From the NCBI GenBank assembly GCA_030704615.1, contig CM060734.1:59662042-59722041 (forward strand): DNA of 60,000 nt, written 5' to 3'. Each line of letters begins with the position of its first letter. The stretch's first letter is position 1. Below the pieces are notes generated by a model. The model had not been told where the DNA came from and did not search any database. It worked only from the letters and a program-made list of their open reading frames with translations. Below, one piece after another: positions 37,640-48,995 of this stretch. This DNA comes from Takakia lepidozioides. Taxonomy: Eukaryota; Streptophyta; Takakiopsida; Takakiales; Takakiaceae. The translations under genes and the position numbers were made by a program.

Positions 37640-38110
37640 GATAGGGGGCTGATACCTCTTGTGTGAAGAGGTTGCATGTGTGGAGCATGTATTCAGCTCA
37701 TTGAAGCTTCCATCTTCAAGCTTGGAGGGCAAGCAAGGAAGAAGGAAGGGCTGACTTCCCTTATGTGAGAGCAATGCATGTGTGGAGCATGCTTTCAGCC
37801 TGTTGAAGGCTTGTACTTTCAGGTTTGGGAGTGCAAGAAAGGAAGGAAGGGGCTGGTTTCCTGTAGGGCATGTATGGATCATGCTTCCAGCCCGCTGAAG
37901 CGTGTATTTTCAGGTTGGTGGGTGCAAGAAAAAAAGCAAAGGGGCTGATCCTCTGGTGGTGAGAGTGGGGCATGTGTGGAGCATGCCTTCAGTCCATTAG
38001 GCTTTTGTTTTCAAGCTTTAGAGAACTAGAAGAGAAGGTAAGGGGCTGATCTGCTCTTATGTGACAGTCCGACACTTGTAGAGCATGTTCTGAGTTGGGG
38101 TTTCAACCTC
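37640..38110. repeat. Degenerate ~105-bp tandem repeat
   Basis: About four copies sharing GGGGCTGAT, GCATGTGTGGAGCATG, TTCAGCC and TTTTCAAGCTT or TTTTCAGGTT blocks. Confidence 0.8.
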
Positions 38111-38479
38111 AAGCCTAGATAGAGCATGGCTCTTGAAGTGGCAGGTGTAGGGGGCTGGAATAGGCTCTAAGACAGATGTTATGGCCAAGGGAAACGCTTG
38201 AATGAGTGCTCACAAGGGCTGGAAACCAACAAGGCTTGGTTTGTTTGCCATTGAGTTTAGTGGCGTGTTTGGGGAGTCTAAGTGAGAAAGAACGACTTGG
38301 TTTGTGGCAACCATCTTCCTCATGGCTTAGGGCTACTATTATTAGTGTTTGGGAGCCGAAAGAGCAAGAATACCTTGCTGATTTCTTCACAGCCGCCATA
38401 GCTCGGTGCAAAGAAGCCTAGAGTCCAAGAGACACAAACCCTAGCTTGGCGTGGCTAAACCCCTTGGAGAAATGGCTAA

Positions 38480-38720
38480 ACTGTCATGAGTGGCATGTGG
38501 GGCTGTGACCCCTGTGACCTGTGTAGGGCTGTGACAGGCTGTGCCATGTGGCCTGTGGGGCTGTGATGGGCTGTGACAGGCTGTGCCCTGTGGCATGTGA
38601 GGGGCTGTGAGGGGCTGTGGCCTTTGGGGCTGTGACCCTGTGACCTTTATAAGGCTGTGACAGACTGTGACCTGTGGCCGTGGGGGCTGTGACATGTGGC
38701 CTTTGGGGCCTACACCTATA
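38480..38720. repeat. GGCTGTGAC-type satellite
   Basis: Irregular tandem copies of GGGCTGTGAC(A/C) with CTGTGGCATGTG spacers. The complementary words (GTCACAGCCC) form a shorter array at 39340-39415, so the two face each other across the 38710-39070 segment. Confidence 0.85.
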
Positions 38721-39070
38721 CCTGCATCCACCGCAAGCACTCCTATGGTTGGCTGGTCATCACCTCCAACCTCACCACAGGAGAAACAATGATGGTCTGG
38801 CTGGTCATCACCCCAGCCTCACCATCGACAGCATGCTCTAGGACTGGCCGGTGATCAAATCCGGACCAATCACCTATAAAAACAAGCGCCCACACAAAAC
38901 TAGCATGGCGCACAGTCAAGCATGCAGGTATGGAGGGGATCCAAACACAAGAAATCAGAACGACAACTCCCTCACACCAAAAACAACTCCACGGTGTTGC
39001 TCTCGTAAGGACATCCCAGCCCAAACCCGGACTGACTCTTGCCGCCACCTACGGAAAGGTCTTGGCCTAA
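38710..39070 (+). repeat. ~350-bp repeat, inverted relative to the copy at 50667-51025
   Basis: Shares CACCGCAAG, ACTCCTATGGTTGGCTGGTC, CCGGTGATCAAATCCGG, GCGCCCACACAAAAC and GGCGCACAGTCAAGCATGCA with the reverse complement of 50667-51025. A CTATAAAA word lies at about 38873 in this orientation. Possibly an LTR or promoter-bearing repeat. Each copy lies upstream of one of the two methyltransferase retrotransposons, but in opposite orientation. Confidence 0.7.
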
Positions 39071-39652
39071 TGAGAGGGTGGAAACTACGAGGAAGAGAAG
39101 CTAAAGCAATGCCTAACCCCAGCATGCCCTCATCCCAACACTCTTCCTTTCCTCTCTTCCCTCACTTGCATGACCATGGGAATATCATGAAGATACTCCT
39201 CAAACCGCCCTTCACGAGCTTCAAAATTCGGCCTTCAAGACCACATGCCAATCCTTAGGCAGTCCACCAGTGCCTCCACGAGTCAGCACAGGCCGTCCAC
39301 AGGTCAACACGGGCTACCACAGACCAGCACAGGCCCACACAGCTCACTGCTCACAGCCGTCACAGCCCCACACATGCCACAGCCTGTCACAGCCCTACAC
39401 AGGTCACAGGGAACCATAAGCCGCAACAGGTTCTCTACCCAGTTACCTTGTGGAGAGGGGGTTAGGGACATGTTCATGACCAGTTGAATGACAGTTTGTC
39501 AACACTGAGGTGCCACTAGTTGCTGGGGACAGTGCCGGTTCGAGCACTAGCGAGGCTGGCAGCTACAATCTGTGAGAGTGGGGAGGTTACTTCATCTTCT
39601 GCGGAGATAGTGGGAGGTGTAGTGCCGGAGGGATCCTCGGATTTGAGGGTCA

Positions 39653-41788
39653 AGACTGCCACGGCGGCGCCATGGCAAGCTGCAGCTGCCAGATTGATGG
39701 AGCTTCCAGCTAGGCCAGCCATTGAGCGCACCATGGTGACACCTGGAGTTGTCATGTTAGACAACCAGGATGACATTTTTTGTTTGAGTGGACCGGCAGG
39801 CAAGAGGTACCGGCCACTGCGGGTCTTGTTGGACTCAAAAGCTCAGCCATTGATGTTGGGCAGAGCTGCTATTGCAGGCTTGGGCCTCACGGAGGCGGAT
39901 ATGGAGCCTTGTCCTTTCCAGATACAAACGCCTCTGGGAGGATCGGAGCAGACTCGGGGCTTGACACGGCGTGAGTTGGCAATCAGACTACGGCCGGATC
40001 ACCCTACAGATGGCTCAGTGATGTGAGTCAAGGCCATTGTGACAGACGCGGTCTCGTACGATGTCTTGGTTGGTGGGGCAATGTTGTACCCCATGGGCTT
40101 CACCCTGGATTTTTGGGAGGAGTCAGCTTCCTATAGGCCTGGATGGTAGTCAGGGGAGGGCCGGTGTGTGCAGCTCATTGTGACGTTTATAGGAGGAGTT
40201 GTGGTTGCCCAGCGGGGCAAGATGCCGACACTAGCAGCATTTACAGCTGCAGTGACTTGGCCTGGAGAGTTGCTTGAGGGAAACGCTCATTCAGAGGATG
40301 ACATACCTCCAGGAGAACAGGTTGACATGTATGTTATGGCGGAGTTGCCTGCCATGGTTGCTCAGACTCCATTGTGGGGCACGAGCAAGGATTTGCAGCG
40401 GGTTGCTGATCGACGGGTGCAACAAGCCTGGGTGGAGGCTTTTGTACCATCAAGAGAGGAGGAGAGTGCGGGGATTGCACCAGGACCACCTCAGTTGTCT
40501 CAATTGGACACCACACCTATTGTGTGGCAATATCCGGATGAAGGCATTTGTCTTCTGGACTTGTTTGGCGGGATCAGCACCAGATTGGCTACTGTGTTAC
40601 AGGCAGGTGTACGAGTTCGGCGTTACCTGTATGTAGAGAGGGATGAGACTGCACGACGCATTTCACTTCGCCATGTTGCTCAGTTGGTGCAGCGGTACCA
40701 TAAGTTGTTGCCGGTGGCTGCAGTTCGTGGATATCAGCAGGCCTTGCCAGCAGACATTTCGTTGCTGGGGGCGCAGGATTTGGAGCGGGTTGGCTCTATT
40801 GATCTGGTAGTAGCAGGTTGGCCCTGCCAAGGACATTCATCAGCCGGGCATGGCAATGGATTGCGAGACTCGAGGTCGGGTCTGTTTTGGGAGTTGGTGC
40901 GGGTTTTGCGCCACTTGCAGCTTCATCAAGCTGTATCTCCAGCATACATCTTGGAGAATGTGCCACTGATGGGCGATTCTCGGGCCAGGATGATGGCCAG
41001 TGTGCATCAAGTCCGGTCGTGGCTTGGGTCAGCAGTGTTGTTAGATGCAGCTACAGTGGGGTCACGGGCTCATCGTCCACGGCTATGGTGGGCTAACTTG
41101 ATGCCACCCGCACTGCTGAAGCGTGCATTTGATGGAGTGCAGCGGCCAGCACATCTCACAGTGGATAGCATTCAGGACACAGGGAGGCAATCTCAGGTGT
41201 GAGACACGATGACCATTCGCCTTTGGCAGTGGTCAACAAGGTGGGTCAACCACGAGCAGCATTACCTACACTGTTCAGCTTCCCAGGATCGCATGTTTTC
41301 CGGGATTGTGGACCTGGCCGCCTGTGGGATGCTCAGTTGCAGCAGTTAGTGGAGCCTAATGCTGACGAGCGTGAATGGGCAATGGATTTTTCCACTGGGA
41401 CCACGGCGGTGCCTTCTCTTTCTGAGGCATCACGTCGTCAGGTGTTGGGGCAAGCAATGGATCTAAATTGCTGGACCTTATCAGCTTGGCTATGGCTGAG
41501 CAACGAAGAGTGCGGAGTGCACTTCCCTTAACGGTCTCTCTGCCTACCGAGACGGTACAGGCAGTGAGTGGGGGCAAGCCGGTAAGGACCACAGGGTGTA
41601 GTCATCCATGGCACACGTGGGAGGTGCTCGAGGTTCAGAGGGAGTTGGCAGCCAAGGCGGCTGTGATGGATGAGGTTGGGGATTCTTCTCGGGTTGAGGA
41701 GGTCCTCAAGGATGAGATGATGGGGCAGGATGAGGCCTTATCATTGACTGAGCAGGCAGGGAGTAGTGCTCAAGAGGTTGCGGCATAG
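39653..41788 (+). pseudogene. Protease-C5 DNA methyltransferase polyprotein remnant of element 1
   Basis: The aspartic protease site reads LLDSKAQPL where element 2 has DSGA, so the catalytic DSG is lost. The methyltransferase core (about 40540-41100) keeps motif I DLFGGIST, motif IV GWPCQGHSS, motif VI ENVPLMGDSRAR and motif VIII RPRLWW. A one-base deletion near 41193 separates it from the motif IX/X region (EPNADEREW, SEASRRQVLGQAMDLNC). The frame ends at TAG 41786-41788 with the same CAA CCA context as element 2. Confidence 0.8.
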
Positions 41789-41952
41789 CAACCACGGGAC
41801 GCGTCCTCTACCGCTCAGTCTGCTGGACTTAAGGTTGCAGTTACGAAGGGAAATTGGGAGCCTGACATTGGACCTATTGTCACTAGAGGAGAGAGACGAC
41901 GTATACGGCGGTTCCTGAGGCTTACAGGAATTGCTTTGCCTCTTGTACTACG

Positions 41953-43685
41953 GTGGAGGAGCATGAGAGATATGTTCAGGTTGTGCATCGACCGGGTTTG
42001 GTCAATAGGGATGCAAATGGATTGAGTCGCAATCCATGCACGAGCCAGCAAGATGACACTGGAGCTCGGTGGCATGGTGAGACGGACGAGGAGATGGTGT
42101 CGGGATGGCATGCATCTGCCTTTTTGTGTATCTTGGCATCGGGAGGTCAGGTTGGACCTACAACAGGGATGACTATAGACGAAGTGTCTGAGGACCTTGA
42201 GGCTAGTGATGAGTCAGGTGGTGCCAGAGATATACATGAGGATTCGGTTGTGTTGGACTACCTCCGCACTGGAGACACGGCAGCTAGTGTGACTGCCAAG
42301 GAGAGGGATCGGATCCTACAACGAGCCAAGAGGTTCAAGTGGGAGGGGATACACCTGCTTCGAGTGTGGGAGGATGGTTGGGTGAGGATCGTGCCTCACC
42401 CAACACAGCGTGCACGGTTAGTGTGGCATGCCCATGAGGAGTTGGGGCATTTTGGAGTGCGACGCACTCATAGTTTACTGCAGGGGCAGTATTGGTGGCG
42501 TGGTATGCATACAGAGGTGCAACAGTTCGTGGCTAGGTGCATGGTGTGTGACAGGGTGCGTGCTTCATTCAACGCCCCTACACCACAGTTGCATCCTTTA
42601 CCAATCATGGGATTGGGCTACAGGTGGAGTCTTGACTTCGCAGGATCGTTGTCACTGACTATGCGCCACCACAGATATGTGTTGGTGATGGTGGAGCACT
42701 TCTCCAAGTGGATTGAGTTGGTTCTATTGCCTAACAAGGCTAGTGAGGGGGCTGCGTATGCATTCTTGGATCGTGTGCTTAGCCGATTTGGTGCTCCAGC
42801 TGAGGTACTCATGGACCAAGGGAGAGAGTTCTTGGGGAGTTTCAGGCTTTGTGTGATAAAGCCTTGATAGACCACCGCACCACTTCTCGGGATCATCCTG
42901 AGGCCGATGGCTTGGTAGAGAGAGTTGTTCAGACGGTGAAGAGGGGTTTGCGCAAGTATGGCTTGCAGAAGGGACACCTAGGATATTGGGATCTTCAGGT
43001 TCCTTGGTTAGCCATGGGCTACAGGTTCAGCAAACAAGCATCACTTGCAATTGCCTCCTTCTCACCATATTTCCTTCTCTTTGGCCGAGAGCCGGATTTG
43101 CCTGCAGCCATTCATAGGGACACTGCTCAAGTCCTTAACCTTGACAATCCGGACGTGTGGGTACGTGCATGTGATCAGCGTGCAGAGTTGTTCAAGAAAG
43201 TCATGCTCATGGCTTTTGAGAACCTTGTCATTGCACAGCACCGTGATACGTTGAGGTATGCCACTATACGTGGTGGAGGATATCGTCCTAGGGTTCGGAG
43301 GTTTAGCCCTGGTAGCTATGTTTATTTGCAACAGACTGCTCCTACGACTCTGGATGTTACTGCAGGGCGTGTTATTCTAAGGGTTCGAGAGGTGTTGCCC
43401 TCAGGGGTCCTGATCTTGGAGGGTCGGGATGGCATGACTTGGAAGGACCATGTGCGTAATTGTGCGCCATGTCATCTTCCCAATGTCGATGGCAGAGTTG
43501 ACCCAAACTTGGCAGTGGTACCTGCAGGTTTGAGGTGCATGCTCTGTGGGTCTGCCAAAGGGGCAGCCACCATGCTGGTGTGTGATCGATGCTCAAGGGG
43601 TTGGCATATGGGATGCTTGACACCACCTCTTGAGAAGGTTCCTAACGGAGATTGGTTGTGTCCACACTGCTTGGGATGGTGGTAG
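41953..43685 (+). pseudogene. Integrase-PHD remnant of element 1
   Basis: Begins with the RNase H tail (VVHRPGLVNRDANGLSRNPC) fused by deletion to a scrap of RT. It then has the integrase HHCC zinc domain (HEELGHFGVRRTH, CMVCDRV) and catalytic core (LDFAGS; MDQGREF; DGLVERVVQ). One base is missing near 42838, which shifts the frame inside the core. The C-terminal SH3-like region and PHD finger (CMLCGSAKG, CDRCSRGWHMGC, CPHC) remain open to 43685. Confidence 0.8.
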
Positions 43686-43909
43686 TGGACATGACTGGAG
43701 GCAGCTAACAAGACATGGGAGGCCAAGCTCAAGTTCATAGGTTGCAAGACGGCGACTAACGATGGGGCAACTCTTGCACCCGGCCTCTTGATCTATCGAG
43801 TTTGAGTGTAGTAGGGATAGTGGTGGAGGACTTAGTGAGGCTATGGTCACTATCACATCTTGTGGTTACCTGGACTTAGAGGGACCTAAGCACCAGCTAG
43901 GGGGGCGAT

Positions 43910-44097
43910 TGTGTGGACTAGTGACTGCCATAGTGGGCAGCATAGTGGCAGCCTAGTGACTTACTAGTTGTAGCCTAGTGGTTGGACTAGTGACTGTACT
44001 AGTGGTGGACTAGTGATATACTAGTGTGTGGCGTGCACATGTGTTGTGTGGTTTTGGACAGCGATGTAGTTGTGTAGCGATATGTATGTGCACGACA
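43910..44097 (+). repeat. 3' LTR of element 1
   Basis: Starts TGTGTGGACTAG after a purine tract (CTAGGGGGGCGAT) and ends GTGCACGACA. The last 60 bp (GGACAGCGATGTAGTTGTGT...) match the 86-bp LTR of element 2. It is longer (188 bp) because of repeated CTAGTGACT-like words in its first half. Confidence 0.65.
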
Positions 44098-44849
44098 AAC
44101 CAAAGGGATGAAAAGAGTGAAACAGAAGAGAGAACGAACAGGCCTCCATTGGAAAAAGGGGATCATCAAGGGTAAAAGACAACAAAGGGAAAGAGGGTTC
44201 TTCGAATGGAGTAGGTAGAACGTGAGCACAAACGGCATGAGCACAAACCCACGGTCATGGGGGTTTTATGTTTTTTTAGACGTGGTCATAGGAGTTATAT
44301 CTTTTCAAAAGAGAATAAAATCCGAAAACCCTAATGCGAAATAGGCACCCATAATGTATATCTACAAGCTCAGGTTCCACATATCTACAGCTTTGGTATG
44401 CTACAAGCAAACAACGGGTTTCGTTAACGAAATAAATCAAGGTAGCAGGTTTCGCCAGCGAAATAATGGGTTTTGCTTGTGAAATAGTGGGTTTCGCCTC
44501 TGCGTAGGTCATTATCCTATGGTTTCGTGGGCAAAACAAAATGTATTGTGTTTGATTTTGCATATAAAAGACGACGTGAGATTGTTTTATTTCGCTAATG
44601 AATTAGGGTGATAGGGTGACTAACCCATCTTCGTGTGGCTTTGCGCTCACGTGAGCACAAATTTCACATTTTAGTTTCGCAATCATGTGGATGTCTGGCC
44701 CACCTGAAGAAGTTTGTGCTTGCATAGGGCACAATTTGTTGTCTGATGCATGAATTTCCATTGCAGCTATACATGCCCACAATTTGCCAGCAGAACAAAA
44801 AAAGTAGGAGGTTTGTGTAAGGATGTGGTAGGGAAAGAAGAAACTCAGA
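44098..44849. other. Non-coding flank with short GGGTTTCG...CGAAAT repeats
   Basis: 44400-44530 contains four loose copies of GGGTTTCGnnnnCGAAATA, each partly self-complementary. No coding frame recognised. Confidence 0.4.
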
Positions 44850-45020
44850 AGGAGTTTGTTGGAAAAATCCCTAAGCGAGATGTGATCTCTTGGAATGCCA
44901 TGAATGCAGGATTAGCTTGGCACGGGCAAAGTGAAGAGGCTTTTCGTTACTTCCGAAGTATGCAACAAGAACCCAAAAGGTCACCTTCATGAGCATCCTC
45001 AATGCATGTGCCAGTCCCGT
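44850..45020 (+). pseudogene. PPR fragment
   Basis: One PPR unit and a half: KIPKRDVISWNAMNAGLAWH, GQSEEAFRYFRSMQQE, then, after a frame change, VTFMSILNACASP. Same repeat type as the 13.5-16 kb relic but not a continuous gene. Confidence 0.75.
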
Positions 45021-45239
45021 GGTTGTGGGTCTCTTCAGGGATGCCTAGGCGTGAGCCTGGTCACGTGAGCGCAACTGCGCTCACGCCACGTCACCTTGCG
45101 CAAATGCCACGTCACGGGGCTCAGTCCACGTCATCACACGTGAAGGCCGAGTCACCACGCGCCCAGAAAGAAGTGGAGTGTATTCCCGCGGATTGGCACC
45201 CTTTACCGCGGAAACAAGCTGGACGACATAATAAAAGGC

Positions 45240-45560
45240 ATTGAATAAAGGATGCATGAATGTACAGTTGGATGATAAACATATGGATGAGTGTGAAAAA
45301 TGTATGTAGATGGATGAATGACGGATGGATAAGAGTAAAATGGATGAATGTATAATGGATGTTGAGCAATGACAAAAATTCATGACAGGAAGATGCATGA
45401 CCAAATCTTTTGACGAATGCACAAAGTATATGAAATGAGTGTGGAAGGTTTGTGGGGTGGATTAAAGAGTACAAAGGATGAATGTACAATGGATGTTGTA
45501 CAAAGGAAGCTTTCATGAATGGAGCACGCATGAATACAGTGTAGATGAATGTACAATGGA
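45240..45560. repeat. GGATGAATG-type degenerate minisatellite
   Basis: Irregular copies of ATGGATGAATGTACAATGGA. Apparent minus-strand frames here (HSSIH-like peptides) are repeat translations. Confidence 0.8.
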
Positions 45561-45691
45561 TATGAGAAGAGTCAAGAAGGTTTGTGAGATGGATTTATAC
45601 ATATAGCAATTTAAACGAAAGTTGATTCTGTGATTATTATTTGTTCTAAATGAACAACTACGGTGGAGGAAGGGGATTCAACGTTTTCCAG

Positions 45692-47220
45692 ATAATCAGG
45701 GAACGCCGCAGAAGGGAAAGAAGGCGGGCCGCAAACCAAAAGACAAGGCTGTTGATGTCATAGCCATCTCACCAGCAAAGCCAAAGGACAAAGACAAGTC
45801 CAAAGAGAAGGAAAAGGACAAGGGGAAGGAGAATGAAAAGGAGATGGAGAGTGGGCAGGACTTTACTGCTGGAAGATATACCCGCACTCTTCAGTGCGTG
45901 TTCGATGCCAAGCCACACCCTTCCCGTTCTGATTCAGCAGGAGAGATGAAAATTGTTAATGAGGGTTGGCTTTCGATGATGCAGAGTCGAAAGAGAGGAT
46001 ACACTGGGGTGCCATCCCCTACCTGGGACAATATAATCTCATTCCTCAATCTAGTGAGAATTCCAGTTTCTTTCCTTTTTTTTTAAAGTTTCGTTGGCAG
46101 TATTTCAGTCTCGTTCTTTGAAAACATTCTTGCCATCGTTCTTATAAAAAACATGTCTGTTGCAGGTGAGCACAGGTCCCACCTTCGTGTGCGGTGTGCA
46201 GAAAACTTATGCGGCCGACATTGTCATTCTCGACATCCCGGATGGCCAGGCTGTGCCAGAAGTTCTTCCAAAGGGCAAGACGCCAGGCTAGAACAAATTC
46301 GAGGACAACTACTGGAGTTGGGTGTTCGGGTTCTGTAACAATTTCCTCTCTGATGCAGGGACACTTCTGCTTTTTCAGTCATGTGACAATGATAGTCGTC
46401 GGGCATTGGCATCATACCTCAAGTCTTCAGGGTTTGAAGTTTTGCGCACATGGAATTGTGTGAACAGCCTCTACCTTGTGAAAGGGGGTTTCCCTGGTCA
46501 GCTGGTATGCCGTCTCCCTTCTGCTTGTGCTTTGATCATGAGTTTCAATTTTCTCTGCAGCTCCACTCTAGTAGAATGTTTTATGATCGACACCGATCAT
46601 CAACGATTCATGATTTTTTTGTGTCAGAGTTCTGAATAGCCGATGTACACACTTCCACTATAGATTGTGTTTACCACACTAACCTGCTATCTTTGCCAGA
46701 CGAGGATGTTCGAGGCGATCTGCCTGCGGAGGATTCGCACATCAAAGACACCATCCTCCATCCGCAGCTTTGAGATTTCTGACCAGGGTTGTTTCGTCAA
46801 CCCCCCCTATGAGCCCCATGTCGATGACATTTTGTACAACTTCATGCAGTCCAGTCAGACTCTGAAGAGACCAGATGGCATTCCCTGGAGAGGTGCAAAG
46901 GAAAAGTCACCAGCATTCATGCAAATACTGCTGGAGTCATGCAGCCACCGCTCTGCACGGGTGGTCGATCTTTCTGTGTCCACAGGTTCGTTTTTTCCCC
47001 TTCGAATTGGTTTCCTTTCAACAGTTTCATCTGCTTAAATCCCCCCCTCCAAACTGTTCATGTTCTCCTGTCTGGTGCAGGAGCAACTTACCACGCATGC
47101 AAGGCAGGCGGAAGAAGCCTTTTTGGCATAGAGGGTGATTCTGACCTCTACAACACCGTGCTCCTCCCCCTTTTGTCTGGCTCCACTTCAGGCACACAGA
47201 CTGATCGGATTCAAATTTGA
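45692..47220 (+). pseudogene. N6/N4 DNA methyltransferase-like gene (PF01555-type fold), with one nonsense codon
   Basis: Four exons with GT-AG borders: 45692-46053, 46166-46504, 46700-46985 and 47081-47220. Lys-rich linker first, then ADIVILDIPDGQAVPEVLPK at the place of the catalytic (D/N)PPY motif, DNYWSWVFGFCNNFLSDAG, and SSGFEVLRTWNCVNSLYLVK. Next comes WRGAKEKSPAFMQILLES, then VVDLSVSTGATYHACKAG and GRSLFGIEGDSDLYN, the SAM-binding motif I and its surroundings. Target motif before SAM motif is the class-beta order of bacterial N6-A/N4-C methyltransferases. The PPY triad is not conserved (DIPD), so catalysis is doubtful. TAG at 46289-46291 breaks exon 2. Upstream exons were not found. 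Confidence 0.6.
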
Positions 47221-47322
47221 AATGATGACGATCCCGAAGATAAGCAGGTCGACAACGACTTTTCATGTGAGTAAGTGCTAAACCCTCTTTGGGAGTCATA
47301 CTCAATTTCTCGATAACATCAA

Positions 47323-47669
47323 TGTCAAGTTAAATAAGCACAGTGTGAAAACAGCTAGAATAAAACTAGTTATTTGTATTTAACACTTGGATTTAGGTCA
47401 AGTGTTAAATCAGGTGTCAAGTTTAGTTTGACACCTGGTCCGTCTTATCTTCACGAGAGAGGCAGTCGCGCGGCTCATCTTTCTCGAGTTGAGCCTGCGC
47501 GACCGAGCTCCTGCATCGTTTAGGATTGAGAGTGCTTATGATGGGAGTGTAGGTTGTTGTGGGGTGGAGTCCCCATAGCTTGGGGTGCCCCTGGCTCGAC
47601 TACTATTTCAAAGAGTGATGGTTTTGGTTTTCATGCTTTGCATCGTGTGTGTCCTTAGCTTTCTTATCA
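47323..47669 (+). repeat. 347-bp TG...CA repeat, left copy (LTR-like)
   Basis: Starts TGTCAAGTTAAATAAGCACA and ends TTTCTTATCA. By eye it is identical over its full length to 58192-58538. It is preceded by ATCAA (47318-47322), which also occurs at 58625-58629. It is followed by CTCGAGAAAGATGAGC, as in the diverged copy at 28982-29310. Confidence 0.8.
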
Positions 47670-48995
47670 CTCGAGAAAGATGAGCTTGCATCTGTGAGTG
47701 CCAGAGGTGAGTTTAGTTTTAGCACTTGTGGTTTTTGTTTTGAAAGAGAGAGAGACGGGGGCTCTATGTTGGTTAAAACTTGAGCTGCAGGTTTCTCTGG
47801 TAGATTCTAGCCTTGCGATTGATCATCAACTTGTCGTTGGTTTTCCTATGCCTGCCCCTAGTTTGCATGTGATCGAAGGCCTTCCTATGTCGGAGGCACC
47901 GGTGGTTCTTTACGCATATATCAAGGGTCTCCACTTCCGAAAGGCAGATGCGCTCTTGTTGGATAAGTGATCCGGCGGCATTAGTTCGTCAGGTTCACAG
48001 TGTCATCGGCGACGAGCTTGCCTTACGCAGGTGTGGGTTAAAAACAGTGCTATCAGGCCAGTAATCCAGGGAATCAACACACGAAGCTTCTGGACTGTGG
48101 CTCTTCTCCTGAGAAGGGGCTGCTGGGGAAGCCAACGTCATAGCTGAGCGCACATTCCAACTGGGTGCTTGGGTTGAGCCCTCCAGCAACGATGCTGACG
48201 AGGATGTACAGGCTAGAATGGGCAGGGAGCTCCATCGGCTGGTCCTAAGTATAAAGCAAGAAATTGAAGCTGTTTCTTCTTCCCTGCTCTCTTGTTCGCA
48301 AAAGCCTGACCTTCATCGTCCCCTATGCGCAGATGTGATCACAGAGGCTTGGATACTAAGTATCTGCAGCAGCAATGGATGCCATTAGATTTCCCGTTGC
48401 CATGGCCACTGGACGACGAGAGGCCCTTGCAGCAACTACAGAATCAGACAATGATAATTGTTGGTGACTTTGTCAGCTCCACCAAGCTTGCTAAAGCTCT
48501 CCTATGTGCTCTGGCCACCGTTGCTCCTGTGGAGGTCCATCTGCTGGTTCTAGAGTATCCTCCTGCATGTCCTCCGCCCAAATGCCCAGGGTTTATGATA
48601 TGGTCGTACAATACAGACACTAAGCTGTAAAACCAGAATGCCTCCTGCTTGTGCTGGATGAACCGCAGCTGCGACGCAGGCCTTGAGACGCTTTGGTCTG
48701 CACTGACAGCCCGCAATCGAAGATCGCTACTGTTTCTCCTTCTGCTCACATGCACGCTCCAGTTCTTGGCTTATAATTGCCCGCTGAGCAACAAGCCTGT
48801 CGACGCTAACCTATGTAAGCATGATGATGAGCTCAAACCTGCAGGATATCCCGAGAGCGAAGCCTTTGTTGGTTGTCCACAACTGTCACCGGCTTCCACT
48901 GCCATTGCAACGATGGTGCGGCCATCCTTGCAGCCATTGCCATCGCTGAACAAAACCCAATTCAAAAACAGCCTAACTTACTTCAGATTTGCCTC
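47670..48995. other. Mixed remnant region without assignable gene
   Basis: The first ~75 bp continue the repeat family. Open stretches such as 48385-48620 (TMIIVGDFVSSTKLAKALLC) look like old coding exons, but I cannot place them. They run directly into the VTE3 fragment and may be further captured host pieces. Confidence 0.35.

Larger units (their letters stand above)
39653..44097 (+). mobile_element. Ty3/gypsy retrotransposon with DNA methyltransferase, deleted copy (element 1)
   Basis: From 39653 it parallels element 2 (52566 onward) closely: protease, C5 methyltransferase, then integrase, PHD finger and 3' LTR. Sequence left of 39653 does not match element 2, so Gag with its zinc knuckles is missing. 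RT and RNase H are removed by two deletions: 41940 joins element-2 position about 55433, and 41976 joins about 56151. Frame breaks occur near 40022, 41193 and 42838. Non-autonomous, but parts may be transcribed. Confidence 0.85.

Noticed and set aside
39653-41788. Host DNA methyltransferase gene
   Set aside because: It is flanked by protease and integrase in the same order as element 2 and shares the same frame boundaries, so it belongs to the retrotransposon.
45081-45531. Two minus-strand frames rich in His, Ser and Ile
   Set aside because: Translation of the GGATGAATG minisatellite.
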